This document shows, one piece after another, positions 52,970 to 60,863 of a DNA stretch of 64,000 nt. Location: the NCBI RefSeq assembly GCF_900100715.1, contig NZ_FNCA01000002.1, positions 248,001-312,000 of the forward strand, in the 5' to 3' direction. The position numbers and the translations under genes are program-made. Each line of letters opens with the position of its first letter. The first letter of the stretch is position 1. The DNA is from Methanolobus vulcani (GTDB taxonomy: Archaea > Halobacteriota > Methanosarcinia > Methanosarcinales > Methanosarcinaceae). The notes beneath the pieces were generated by a model that worked only from the letters and a program-made list of their open reading frames with translations, was not told where the DNA came from and did not search any database.

Positions 52970-55900
52970 ATGCGAAATAAATTCAAATTCATTTTATTCG
53001 GATTAACTTTACTAACATTATTATGTTATACGGCGACAGCTGCGCCGTCAATCACACCTACGCCGGCGGCAGCTACATTGGATACATTGACCGATAATCT
53101 GCCGCAAGCTTTTAGTGTTACTGTTTCTGAGAGTTCAGATATCGTATGGTATCTTGATGAGTCCCCTGTTCAATCCTCGGCTTTGAATCAGACCAGTGAT
53201 TTATATTCAGCCAATCCCGGCTCCGCAGGTATTTACAACGTAACTGTCATTGCAACCAATTCAACAACATTGGCATCAAATCAGTACACATGGACCTGGA
53301 ACCTGAATCAATCGCTTTCAATCGATTCATCAAGTCCCGGAAGCAATCCCGGAACTAATGTAGGTGACTCTCAAGCCTTCTCAGTTGATCTGAATCAGGT
53401 TGCGGACGTTAACTGGTACATAGATAATGTTCTTATGCAGACCAATTCTTCTGTCACGTCAGCAAGCTATACTAATAATACAGCTCCTGCAGATTCATAC
53501 ACTGTGAAAGCTACAGCATCCAATGTAAATGGAAGCAAAACAGAAACATGGACCTGGAAGGTCTCAACAGTACCGTCACCTACGATAACACTTTCAGACC
53601 CTTCTTCTTCTACTCCGTCTGATAATACAGGCGTTTCAAGAACTTTCACTGCCAATGTAGATCAGACTGTAAATCTGACATGGATCTTCAATGATGTTGC
53701 TCTGGGGCCTGTAAATAATTCGGTTACAACTTCTTCCTATACATTCAGTTCCGCACCCGAGGGTACTCACAACCTAACAGTGCTTGTGGAAAATGCTAAT
53801 GGTGTTGACCAGAAGCAGTGGGATTGGACAGTAAGTAATGCCTCTCTAAGCATCACAGGCAGCAATCCTGGTTCTGATCCAGAAACAACTGTGGATACTA
53901 CTCAGTTGTTCAATGTTACTACCAATCAGGCATGTGATGTTCAGTGGCTGGTGAATGGTACGGTTGTTCAGACCAATAGTTCCGTTACAACAGCTGATCT
54001 GTCAATTTTCAAATCCACTGCGGCTTCATATAATGTGACTGTTGTGGCTACAAATGTCAATGGTGTCGAGCAGAAAACATGGATATGGGATGTCCGCTCA
54101 AAAACCTACTTCTCAGGCGACAGAATATGGGATGCAGATGCAGGGCAGTCCACCACATATACATGGGATGCAAAGAGTTTCTCAGGATTCTTCTATGATC
54201 TTGAATCCGGTCTCAGTTCCGAGACAATGACAATAACCGGAATTAGCAGGACAATAGGAGATGAAAAACTTGTATATGAAACCAGGCCCGTTGAAACAGA
54301 CTTCGAGCACAGTGGCTGGGGTAAATATCAGGTCATCGGTTTCATGGCTGAGAAATACTTTGCAGGATACACTTCGAATACAAGCATTACCGATGTTGAC
54401 ACTGTAAGTATGATGTCCAATGGTCAGCTTTCCAAGGTTCTTATGGACACTGATGATAAGGAAACTGTATATTCAGGCTCCTCCCTCGATTTGGAGGATG
54501 GTTACAAGCTCAACGTGGTTGAAGTCGACACGAATGGTGACAGGGTACTTCTGACTCTCACAAAAGATGGTGATGAGCTGGACAGCGATGTTGTATCGTC
54601 CAATGATGACTATGTATATAAGAAGGATCTTGGTGACAGTGACAATGTAGTTCTGATCGCTGTTCACTTTGCTGATATATTCAGCGGAACCGAATCAAAT
54701 GCTGTGTTCGTTCAGGGTATATTCCAGGTATCAGATGCATACGATTCCGTCGAAAACGGGGACAACTATGGTAAGATGCAGGTCACAGCCATCAGTGATA
54801 ACTTGATACAGATGAAGAATGATGGTTCTGTCTCACTTTCAGCAGGAAAGACCATAGATATCATGGGCAAGATCAAGTTCGAGGTCGCAGATGATAGTAC
54901 TCTCAGGTTCGCTCCTTTCGTTGATATGACTGATCCGGGAACTTACGAACTCCGCGGTACTGTTGCAGAAGGCAATGAGCTTATTACATGGACCCCTCTT
55001 AACTTCGAAGGATTCTATTATGACATTGATGAAGGTATTCAGACAGAAACACTCCAGTTAACAAGTATTTCCGGCAGGACCATCCCAAGCGATGCACTAG
55101 TCTATACCAGTACGCCGGCAGCTGTGACCTTTTCACACAGTGCCTGGGGCAAATTCAATGTCATGGGATTTATGGCGGAGAAATACTTTGCAGGTTATCC
55201 TTCAGGAACATTCGGTTCAAGCAGTGCGGTTGATCTCTTGTCTTCAGGTCAGCTTTCTAAAGTTCTTATAGATAGTGATGACAAAACCTCAGTATACTCC
55301 GGTCAATCTCTCACACTTGAGAATGGTTACACCCTGGACATAGTAGAAGTCGACAGTGATGGTAACAAGGTCCTTGTACAATTGAACAAGGACGGAGATG
55401 AAGTTGACAGTGGCATTGCATCTGCAAACGACAACTACATCTATGAAATGGACCTGGGAGATTCAGACAATGTACCTGTCATTGTTGTGCATTTCAATGA
55501 GATCTTCAGAGGCTCTGAAAGCAATGCTGTGTTCATCCAGGGTATATTCCAGATATCAGATGATTACACAACCATTGAAGATGGAGATACCAATGATAAG
55601 ATGGAGGTCACAAGTGTTGGCAGCAGTATTGTCATGAAGAACAGCAATTCAATATCACTTTCCCGGGGAAAAGAAATCTCACTGATGGGTGATGTAGTTA
55701 TCAGAGTCGCTGACTCTGGCACAGTAAGGTATTATCCTGCTGTTGATGTGACAACATCTGCCAACGAAGCACTTTCTCTCAGTCTGAGTGATTCTACTAT
55801 TACTGAAGGTGAAAGTATCAGCATCACTGTAACTTCACGTGGTGCATCGATCAGTGATGCGACTGTAAAAGTTGACGGTAGCAGTATTGGTAATACTGGT

Positions 55901-56698
55901 GATGACGGTACCCTTGATTATACTCCTTCAAGCACAGGAACACTTGATATAACCACTGAAAAGGATGGATATACATCAGGATCAACACAGCTTGAGGTAA
56001 TATCAAAGGACGATGAGACCAGAAAGATGAGCATCGAGGTTTCACCTTCTGAAGTCTATGAAGGAAACACGATGACAATATACGTTCTGAAGGCTATCGG
56101 CGGCGATGCTATTTCAGGAGCAGAGATTACACTTGACGGCAAGTCTATTGGTACTACCGGCAGTGATGGTACAATATCTTATACTGCAACTGAACCCGGA
56201 GCACACAAACTCGTAGCCACCAAGTCCGGTATGAGTGATGCTGAACTTGATCTTAAGGTCAATGAACTTGCAGCTAAATTTGAGTTCAGCAATCTGGCAA
56301 TAACTCCTCTTGAAATAAAACAAGGTCAGGATGCAACCATCAGTGTTGATGTTGCTAATACGGGCACTGCTGCAGGTGACTATACCGTGGACCTCAAGAT
56401 CAATGATGTTGTTGTTGATTCACAACTTGTCAGTCTCTCTGTAGGTAATTCAACAACAATTCAGTTCAAGCACAAAGAGGACGAAATCGGAACCTACACT
56501 GTTAAGGTCGGTGGTCTTACAACAACATATGAGGTCTTTGAGAAATCAGGAACCATTCTTTATGTTCTGGGTGCAATTGGTCTTGCAGCCATTGGTGGAA
56601 TCGCATATCTGTTCACAGCAGGTGGATGGACGGTAGAAATAGCACAGGCAAAAGCTGCAGAAGCAATAGAAACAATCAGAGAGTTGATCGGGAAATAA
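52970..56698 (+). CDS. large S-layer-type surface protein
   Basis: 1242 residues. Order: signal peptide (~1-25); four Ig-like repeats of about 80-95 residues, each with a tryptophan-rich end (e.g. TWTWNL, TWTWKVS, QWDWTVS, TWIWDV), covering ~26-375; two S-layer domains of the Methanosarcina type (~380-650 and ~658-927), each with SGFFYDLESG or EGFYYDIDEG, a GWGKY/AWGKF plus MAEKYFAGY segment and FVQGIFQ/FIQGIFQ; two Ig/PEGA-like domains (~928-1095); a CARDB-like domain (~1098-1185); a membrane helix (~1190-1212) and a short cytoplasmic tail. Many N-glycosylation sequons. It probably forms or decorates the S-layer. Preceded by AAGGAAGG; T-rich terminator after the stop. Confidence 0.88.
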   Translation: MRNKFKFILFGLTLLTLLCYTATAAPSITPTPAAATLDTLTDNLPQAFSVTVSESSDIVWYLDESPVQSSALNQTSDLYSANPGSAGIYNVTVIATNSTTLASNQYTWTWNLNQSLSIDSSSPGSNPGTNVGDSQAFSVDLNQVADVNWYIDNVLMQTNSSVTSASYTNNTAPADSYTVKATASNVNGSKTETWTWKVSTVPSPTITLSDPSSSTPSDNTGVSRTFTANVDQTVNLTWIFNDVALGPVNNSVTTSSYTFSSAPEGTHNLTVLVENANGVDQKQWDWTVSNASLSITGSNPGSDPETTVDTTQLFNVTTNQACDVQWLVNGTVVQTNSSVTTADLSIFKSTAASYNVTVVATNVNGVEQKTWIWDVRSKTYFSGDRIWDADAGQSTTYTWDAKSFSGFFYDLESGLSSETMTITGISRTIGDEKLVYETRPVETDFEHSGWGKYQVIGFMAEKYFAGYTSNTSITDVDTVSMMSNGQLSKVLMDTDDKETVYSGSSLDLEDGYKLNVVEVDTNGDRVLLTLTKDGDELDSDVVSSNDDYVYKKDLGDSDNVVLIAVHFADIFSGTESNAVFVQGIFQVSDAYDSVENGDNYGKMQVTAISDNLIQMKNDGSVSLSAGKTIDIMGKIKFEVADDSTLRFAPFVDMTDPGTYELRGTVAEGNELITWTPLNFEGFYYDIDEGIQTETLQLTSISGRTIPSDALVYTSTPAAVTFSHSAWGKFNVMGFMAEKYFAGYPSGTFGSSSAVDLLSSGQLSKVLIDSDDKTSVYSGQSLTLENGYTLDIVEVDSDGNKVLVQLNKDGDEVDSGIASANDNYIYEMDLGDSDNVPVIVVHFNEIFRGSESNAVFIQGIFQISDDYTTIEDGDTNDKMEVTSVGSSIVMKNSNSISLSRGKEISLMGDVVIRVADSGTVRYYPAVDVTTSANEALSLSLSDSTITEGESISITVTSRGASISDATVKVDGSSIGNTGDDGTLDYTPSSTGTLDITTEKDGYTSGSTQLEVISKDDETRKMSIEVSPSEVYEGNTMTIYVLKAIGGDAISGAEITLDGKSIGTTGSDGTISYTATEPGAHKLVATKSGMSDAELDLKVNELAAKFEFSNLAITPLEIKQGQDATISVDVANTGTAAGDYTVDLKINDVVVDSQLVSLSVGNSTTIQFKHKEDEIGTYTVKVGGLTTTYEVFEKSGTILYVLGAIGLAAIGGIAYLFTAGGWTVEIAQAKAAEAIETIRELIGK

Positions 56699-56707
56699 CC
56701 GATAAAC

Positions 56708-56728
56708 TCTTTTTACCTTTTTTTATTC
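56708..56728 (+). terminator. T-rich terminator after the S-layer-type gene
   Basis: CTCTTTTTACCTTTTTTT follows 10 bases after the stop codon. Archaeal RNA polymerase terminates on such U-rich tracts without a hairpin; no stem is seen. Confidence 0.4.
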
Positions 56729-56750
56729 AAAATCAAATCTTACTTAAAAA

Positions 56751-57272
56751 TCAACTTATTTTCTTGGCCACAAGCTCTATCGCTTCAAACAGGCTATTTT
56801 TTGGCATAATTGTTGCAACAGGTATTCTAAGTATCTTTTCCACCGTGGGGCTGACTATGGGTGCACATACAAGGGCTTTCGCTCCATCTCTTTCGGCGCG
56901 CACAGCAGCAATAATGGCTTCTTCCATAGAAGTTGCAGAATACTCTCTGATAGTACAAAGGTTTCCGCATATCTTCCTTTTAGTTTCGCTGATATTATCC
57001 AGTACTGGTCTTGCAGCGATTACCGCAATGAATTCTCCTTTTTCAGAACCTTCCAGTCTTTTTACCGTTTTAATGATCTGCCTCAGTGTCTTGACATTAG
57101 GTTCTCTTTTTCCTGACATGATCTTATAGAGGGTACTGGCAGGTACCCCTGCCTGCTCGGCAAACTCTGCCATATTCATGTTCAGGTCTTCCTTTATAGT
57201 AGTAGAAAGGATTCTTCTGAAATCTTCATCAGATTCAAAAACAGCATCTATTATTTTTTCTACAGTGCTCAT
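56751..57272 (-). CDS. XRE-family transcriptional regulator with PrpR-N-like sensor domain
   Basis: 173 residues from ATG 57272 (a GTG two codons earlier is possible). Residues ~27-75 form a Cro/CI-type helix-turn-helix: NMNMAEFAEQAGVPASTLYKIMSGKREPN. The remainder resembles the substrate-sensing part of PrpR-like activators (AKALVCAPIVSPTVEKILRIPVATIMPKN). It is divergent from the ABC transporter operon, so it probably controls it in response to the transported compound; palindromes AAATACGTATTT and ATATCCTA...TAGGATAT lie between them. Ligand unknown. Confidence 0.8.
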   Translation of the reverse strand: MSTVEKIIDAVFESDEDFRRILSTTIKEDLNMNMAEFAEQAGVPASTLYKIMSGKREPNVKTLRQIIKTVKRLEGSEKGEFIAVIAARPVLDNISETKRKICGNLCTIREYSATSMEEAIIAAVRAERDGAKALVCAPIVSPTVEKILRIPVATIMPKNSLFEAIELVAKKIS

Positions 57273-57293
57273 CTCCACACACCTATGTCATTA

Positions 57294-57342
57294 ATATCCT
57301 ATTAAGGTAAATACGTATTTCAGATTAATCTTTTTAGGATAT
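57294..57342. promoter_or_regulatory. candidate operator between the XRE regulator and the ABC operon
   Basis: Outer inverted repeat ATATCCTA (57294-57301) and TAGGATAT (57335-57342), with a perfect 12-base palindrome AAATACGTATTT (57309-57320) in between. It lies 22-70 bases upstream of the regulator start and just upstream of the operon TATA box (57361-57378), the place expected for a local regulator. Confidence 0.45.
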
Positions 57343-57421
57343 AGTGCTTGCGAATTGTAGAAATATATATAATATATAGGCTCGTGCAAACAAATTATCT
57401 AACATAATTAAAGGTGGTAAT

Positions 57422-58450
57422 GTGAATCACACAAAGACAATCAAATTAGCTTCTACTTTGTTTTTTGTATTGGCACTTGTCCTTGCTGTATTCGTATCAG
57501 GATGCACAGAGGACACTGCACAACAGAATGAAGAACAGGCAAATAATATTACTGAACTTACTTTTGGTTATCAGCCAAGTACACATCAGATAGCATACAT
57601 GACTGCCAAAGAAAAAGGATGGTGGCTTGAAGACCTTAAACCTTATGGAATAGTAACTATTAACGACAATCTGTTCCCAACAGGTGCACCTGAAATGCAG
57701 TCCATGATAGGTGGAAAAATTGATGTGGCTTATGTAGGTGCAGCACCAGTAATTACCGCTCTTGCAAATAATGGTCTTGATGCAAAGATCGTAGCTGCTG
57801 TCCAGATCCAGGGTTCAGACCTTGTTCTTAGAACTGATCTTCCATATGAGAGTCCGGAAGATCTCAGGGGACTTAAGATCGCAACATTCCCTGCAGGAAC
57901 CATTCAGGATACTTTGTTAAGGAACTGGCTGAAAGAAAATGGAATTGATCCTGAGAACGATGTGGAAATCTTGGGTATGGGTCCTGGAGATGCAATGACG
58001 GCTATCTCAGCAGGTCAGGTAGATGCAGTATTCCTTCCTCATCCATCACCAACCATGATAGAAAGTGAAGGTGTCGGCAGATCAGTAGTCTCATCAGGTG
58101 AAATGCTTCAGGATCATGCTTGCTGTGTGGTTGCTGTAAGTGGTGATCTGATAAGGAATCACCCTGATATTGTTAAGCAGATAGTTGAAACACATATACG
58201 TGCAACAGAATACAATGTTGAGCACCCTGATGAAGCAGCACAGATATTTGCTGATGACCAGGACTGGGACGTTGAGCTTGTAAAGAAGTCACTGACCGAG
58301 TGGGATGGTTCCTGGGTGGCAGATCCACACCTTATAGTCAACTCAACAGTGGATTATGCACAGGTCCAGTATGAACTTGGATACATAAGCAAACCTTTGA
58401 CACAGGATGATATATTTGATATGAGCTTCTATGATGCTCTGAATCAATAA
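57422..58450 (+). CDS. ABC transporter substrate-binding lipoprotein (sulfonate/nitrate/taurine type)
   Basis: 342 residues. The lipobox VSGC (near residue 28) follows the signal helix FFVLALVLAVFVSGC. The mature part is a type II periplasmic-binding fold of the NMT1/SsuA/TauA class: ELTFGYQPSTHQIAYMTAKEKGW, GKIDVAYVGAAPVITAL, LRGLKIATFPAGTIQDTLLRNWL. The start is GTG at 57422 with AAAGGTGGTAAT before it. First gene of a three-gene ABC operon. The substrate is not certain; an organosulfonate such as taurine or coenzyme M would suit a methanogen, but nitrate- or pyrimidine-type ligands are also in this family. Confidence 0.85.
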   Translation: MNHTKTIKLASTLFFVLALVLAVFVSGCTEDTAQQNEEQANNITELTFGYQPSTHQIAYMTAKEKGWWLEDLKPYGIVTINDNLFPTGAPEMQSMIGGKIDVAYVGAAPVITALANNGLDAKIVAAVQIQGSDLVLRTDLPYESPEDLRGLKIATFPAGTIQDTLLRNWLKENGIDPENDVEILGMGPGDAMTAISAGQVDAVFLPHPSPTMIESEGVGRSVVSSGEMLQDHACCVVAVSGDLIRNHPDIVKQIVETHIRATEYNVEHPDEAAQIFADDQDWDVELVKKSLTEWDGSWVADPHLIVNSTVDYAQVQYELGYISKPLTQDDIFDMSFYDALNQ

Positions 58451-58454
58451 TCAT

Positions 58455-58470
58455 CTTTTTTTCTTTTTTG
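58455..58470 (+). terminator. T-tracts after the substrate-binding gene (possible attenuation)
   Basis: CTTTTTTTCTTTTTT follows closely on the stop codon and precedes the permease start by about 75 bases. A partial terminator here would give more binding protein than permease and ATPase, a common arrangement in ABC operons. Confidence 0.4.
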
Positions 58471-58544
58471 ATACTAACTTAAATAATAAGTAGACATTTT
58501 TATCTTTGTCCGGAGCCTTATTATCTCCAAATATCGGAGGATCC

Positions 58545-59372
58545 ATGGTAAAAAAACACATCCAAGCGTTAAAAGAGAAAAGTGTAGAGATTGTATCTAT
58601 ATTCTCTGCAATAGTTCTCTGGCAGATAATAGCCGTTTATGTTGTAGGAAATAAGTTCTATCTGCCAAGTTTCACGGATGTGGCCGGGGCATTGGTTGAA
58701 ATTATTTCCAGGGATTCAAGTCTGGCCATAATGGGTCTGAACTTGCAGCTTCCAATGTTAGTGGTTGATTTTCTGTACAGCATGATGCATTTTAGTATAG
58801 GTCTTATTGCGGCTCTTGTTATAGGAATTCCAATAGGTATGATCATGGGTTGGTTCCGTACAATAGATCGTATTGCTGATCCTATTGTAGAGATTATACG
58901 TCCTATTCCACCTCTTGCATGGATTCCTTTTGCGATCATATGGATCGGTCTTAATCCATTTGCAGCAGGTTTTCTGATATTCATTGGTGCAGTTTTCCCT
59001 ATCATGATCAATACTTTCACAGGTTTTAAAAGCGTATCAAGGGTGTATGTGGAAGCAGCAAAAGTACTGGGTTGTAACACCAACCGTGAACTAATACGTT
59101 ACGTAGCCCTTCCTTCAGCTCTGCCTTCCATTGCAGCAGGTATCAGAATAGCAATGGGTGTAGGATGGATGTGTCTTGTTGCTGCTGAAATGTTTGGAGT
59201 AAGCAGGAACGGCCTTGGTTATCAGATGTGGCATTTTTACGATCTTCATAGAATGGAATTTGTGCTTGTTTATATGCTTATCCTGGGTTTTCTGGGACTT
59301 TTCATTGACAGGCTGCTAAGGTACTATATTGACGGCAAACTCCTTAAATGGCGCAAAGGTGTGGTGATCTGA
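58545..59372 (+). CDS. ABC transporter permease (SsuC/TauC type)
   Basis: 275 residues from ATG 58545, which has ATCGGAGGATCC upstream; the frame to 58506 is unsupported. Six membrane helices (AIVLWQIIAVYVVG; LIAALVIGIPIGMIMGW; FAAGFLIFIGAVFPIMI) and the cytoplasmic EAA loop YVEAAKVLGCNTNRELIRYVALPSALP that contacts the ATPase. Second gene of the transporter operon; its 3' end contains the GGTGATC site of the ATPase gene. Confidence 0.92.
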   Translation: MVKKHIQALKEKSVEIVSIFSAIVLWQIIAVYVVGNKFYLPSFTDVAGALVEIISRDSSLAIMGLNLQLPMLVVDFLYSMMHFSIGLIAALVIGIPIGMIMGWFRTIDRIADPIVEIIRPIPPLAWIPFAIIWIGLNPFAAGFLIFIGAVFPIMINTFTGFKSVSRVYVEAAKVLGCNTNRELIRYVALPSALPSIAAGIRIAMGVGWMCLVAAEMFGVSRNGLGYQMWHFYDLHRMEFVLVYMLILGFLGLFIDRLLRYYIDGKLLKWRKGVVI

Positions 59373-60131
59373 ATGGGCAGTGTAAAAGTAACGAATGTAT
59401 CCCGTAAGTTCACAAAGGATGAAGACAAATCAACACTGGCGCTGGATAACGTAAGCCTTGAAGTTGATGACAAGGATTTTGTCTGTTTTATCGGTCCGTC
59501 AGGATGTGGTAAGACTACACTTTTGAGGATAATCTCAGGCCTCGATAAGCCTGATATTGGTGAGGTTTATCTGGATGGTACAAAGATCGATTCTCCAGGT
59601 CCTGACAGAGGCATGGTTTTTCAGGAATACTCACTTTTCCCGTGGAAAACGGTTATTGACAATATACTATTTGGTCCCCAGATGAGTGGTGTAAAAAAGA
59701 AAGATGCCATTGTCAGAGGAGAGAAATATCTTGAGCTTGTCGGGCTTCAGCAATTCAGGGACAGCTACCCATACGAACTATCAGGTGGTATGAAACAGAG
59801 GGTTGCTATTGCAAGGGCCCTTGCAAACGAACCATCGGTTCTGTTAATGGATGAGCCTTTTGGTGCACTGGATGCCCAGACACGTAACATACTCCAGCAG
59901 GAATTGCTTGAAATATGGCAGAAAAAGAGCATTACTATCCTTTTTGTAACACACAGTGTTGACGAAGCGGTTTTTCTTGCAGATAAGATTGTGATGATGA
60001 GTGCCCGTCCGGGAAAGATCAAGGAAATAATCAATGTGGATCTTCCAAGACCAAGGGACAGGACAAGTCCGGAAGCAAACAAGCTTCGTGACCATATACT
60101 GAAATCTCTTCTGAAAGAACAAGGGCATTAA
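59373..60131 (+). CDS. ABC transporter ATP-binding protein (SsuB/TauB type)
   Basis: 252 residues. Walker A GPSGCGKTTLLR near residue 45, Q-loop VFQEYSLFPW, signature LSGGMKQRVAIARAL, Walker B VLLMDEPFGALD and the H-loop FVTHSVDEAVFLADKI are complete. Powers uptake together with the binding protein and permease. GGTGATCTGA before the ATG lies within the end of the permease gene, so translation is coupled. Last gene of the operon. Confidence 0.95.
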   Translation: MGSVKVTNVSRKFTKDEDKSTLALDNVSLEVDDKDFVCFIGPSGCGKTTLLRIISGLDKPDIGEVYLDGTKIDSPGPDRGMVFQEYSLFPWKTVIDNILFGPQMSGVKKKDAIVRGEKYLELVGLQQFRDSYPYELSGGMKQRVAIARALANEPSVLLMDEPFGALDAQTRNILQQELLEIWQKKSITILFVTHSVDEAVFLADKIVMMSARPGKIKEIINVDLPRPRDRTSPEANKLRDHILKSLLKEQGH

Positions 60132-60139
60132 GGATGCGT

Positions 60140-60571
60140 TCACTCAGAACGCACAATCACTTTTGTTCCTGACTCTATTTCTTTAATGCTGACCTTACCT
60201 ATGAGTTCTATTGTGCTGCTGGCTTTTGCAAATCCTATCTTTGATCCGGGGCGTACATGCATATCATCCCCAGCGATTGCTGATCCCTCAATTTTCACAG
60301 AATCAAATATCTTAAGATCGCCATCCACTTCAACGTTCCCGTTTATCTCAGACCTGGCACCTATAATAGCTTCATCTGCTCTTACATTGCCTTTTACAAA
60401 AGTACCTTTTCCAAGTTTCAGCACACCTTTTACATTTATGTTTTTCCAGAAATTGGAACCCTGTCCGACTATAAGGTTCCCGTCTATGTTGATGTCCTTT
60501 TCAAAATAGCTGTTTTTTCGGGTAATGTAAGTGTTAGAGTCCTCATGATATTTTATTGGATTTTCACTCAT
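60140..60571 (-). CDS. bactofilin-like polymer-forming protein
   Basis: 143 residues of short alternating strands with regularly spaced Gly and Ile/Val (DGNLIVGQGSNFWKNINVKG, NVRADEAIIGARSEINGNVEVDGDLKIFDS), the pattern of a right-handed beta-helix as in bactofilins. Bactofilins polymerise into filaments near membranes; archaeal homologues exist but are little studied. GGTGACCTTAG precedes the ATG. It converges with the ABC operon (8 bases between ends) and diverges from the histidine kinase. The filament role is inferred from the fold alone. Confidence 0.72.
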   Translation of the reverse strand: MSENPIKYHEDSNTYITRKNSYFEKDINIDGNLIVGQGSNFWKNINVKGVLKLGKGTFVKGNVRADEAIIGARSEINGNVEVDGDLKIFDSVKIEGSAIAGDDMHVRPGSKIGFAKASSTIELIGKVSIKEIESGTKVIVRSE

Positions 60572-60863
60572 CTAAGGTCACCATGTGTACTTCAATAGTT
60601 TTTTCTGATTATAAATGCTACTCTGGGTATAGGTTTTATTTGCATCTTTTCTGGGTTTTTCTTTTATCCCTTATATTTTATCCGATACCAGTAAATGTAT
60701 GTGTGAATATGTGCAAAATAAGTTTCTCATTTTTATTAGGATTTATATACTTAAAGTTACAGATACTAACTATTATATATTATATATCTGATATAATTAC
60801 TTACTATCTGAGACCAGCTGATGTAGTTTCCACAGTTTGTTTGTCGGATACAAAGGTGTATAG

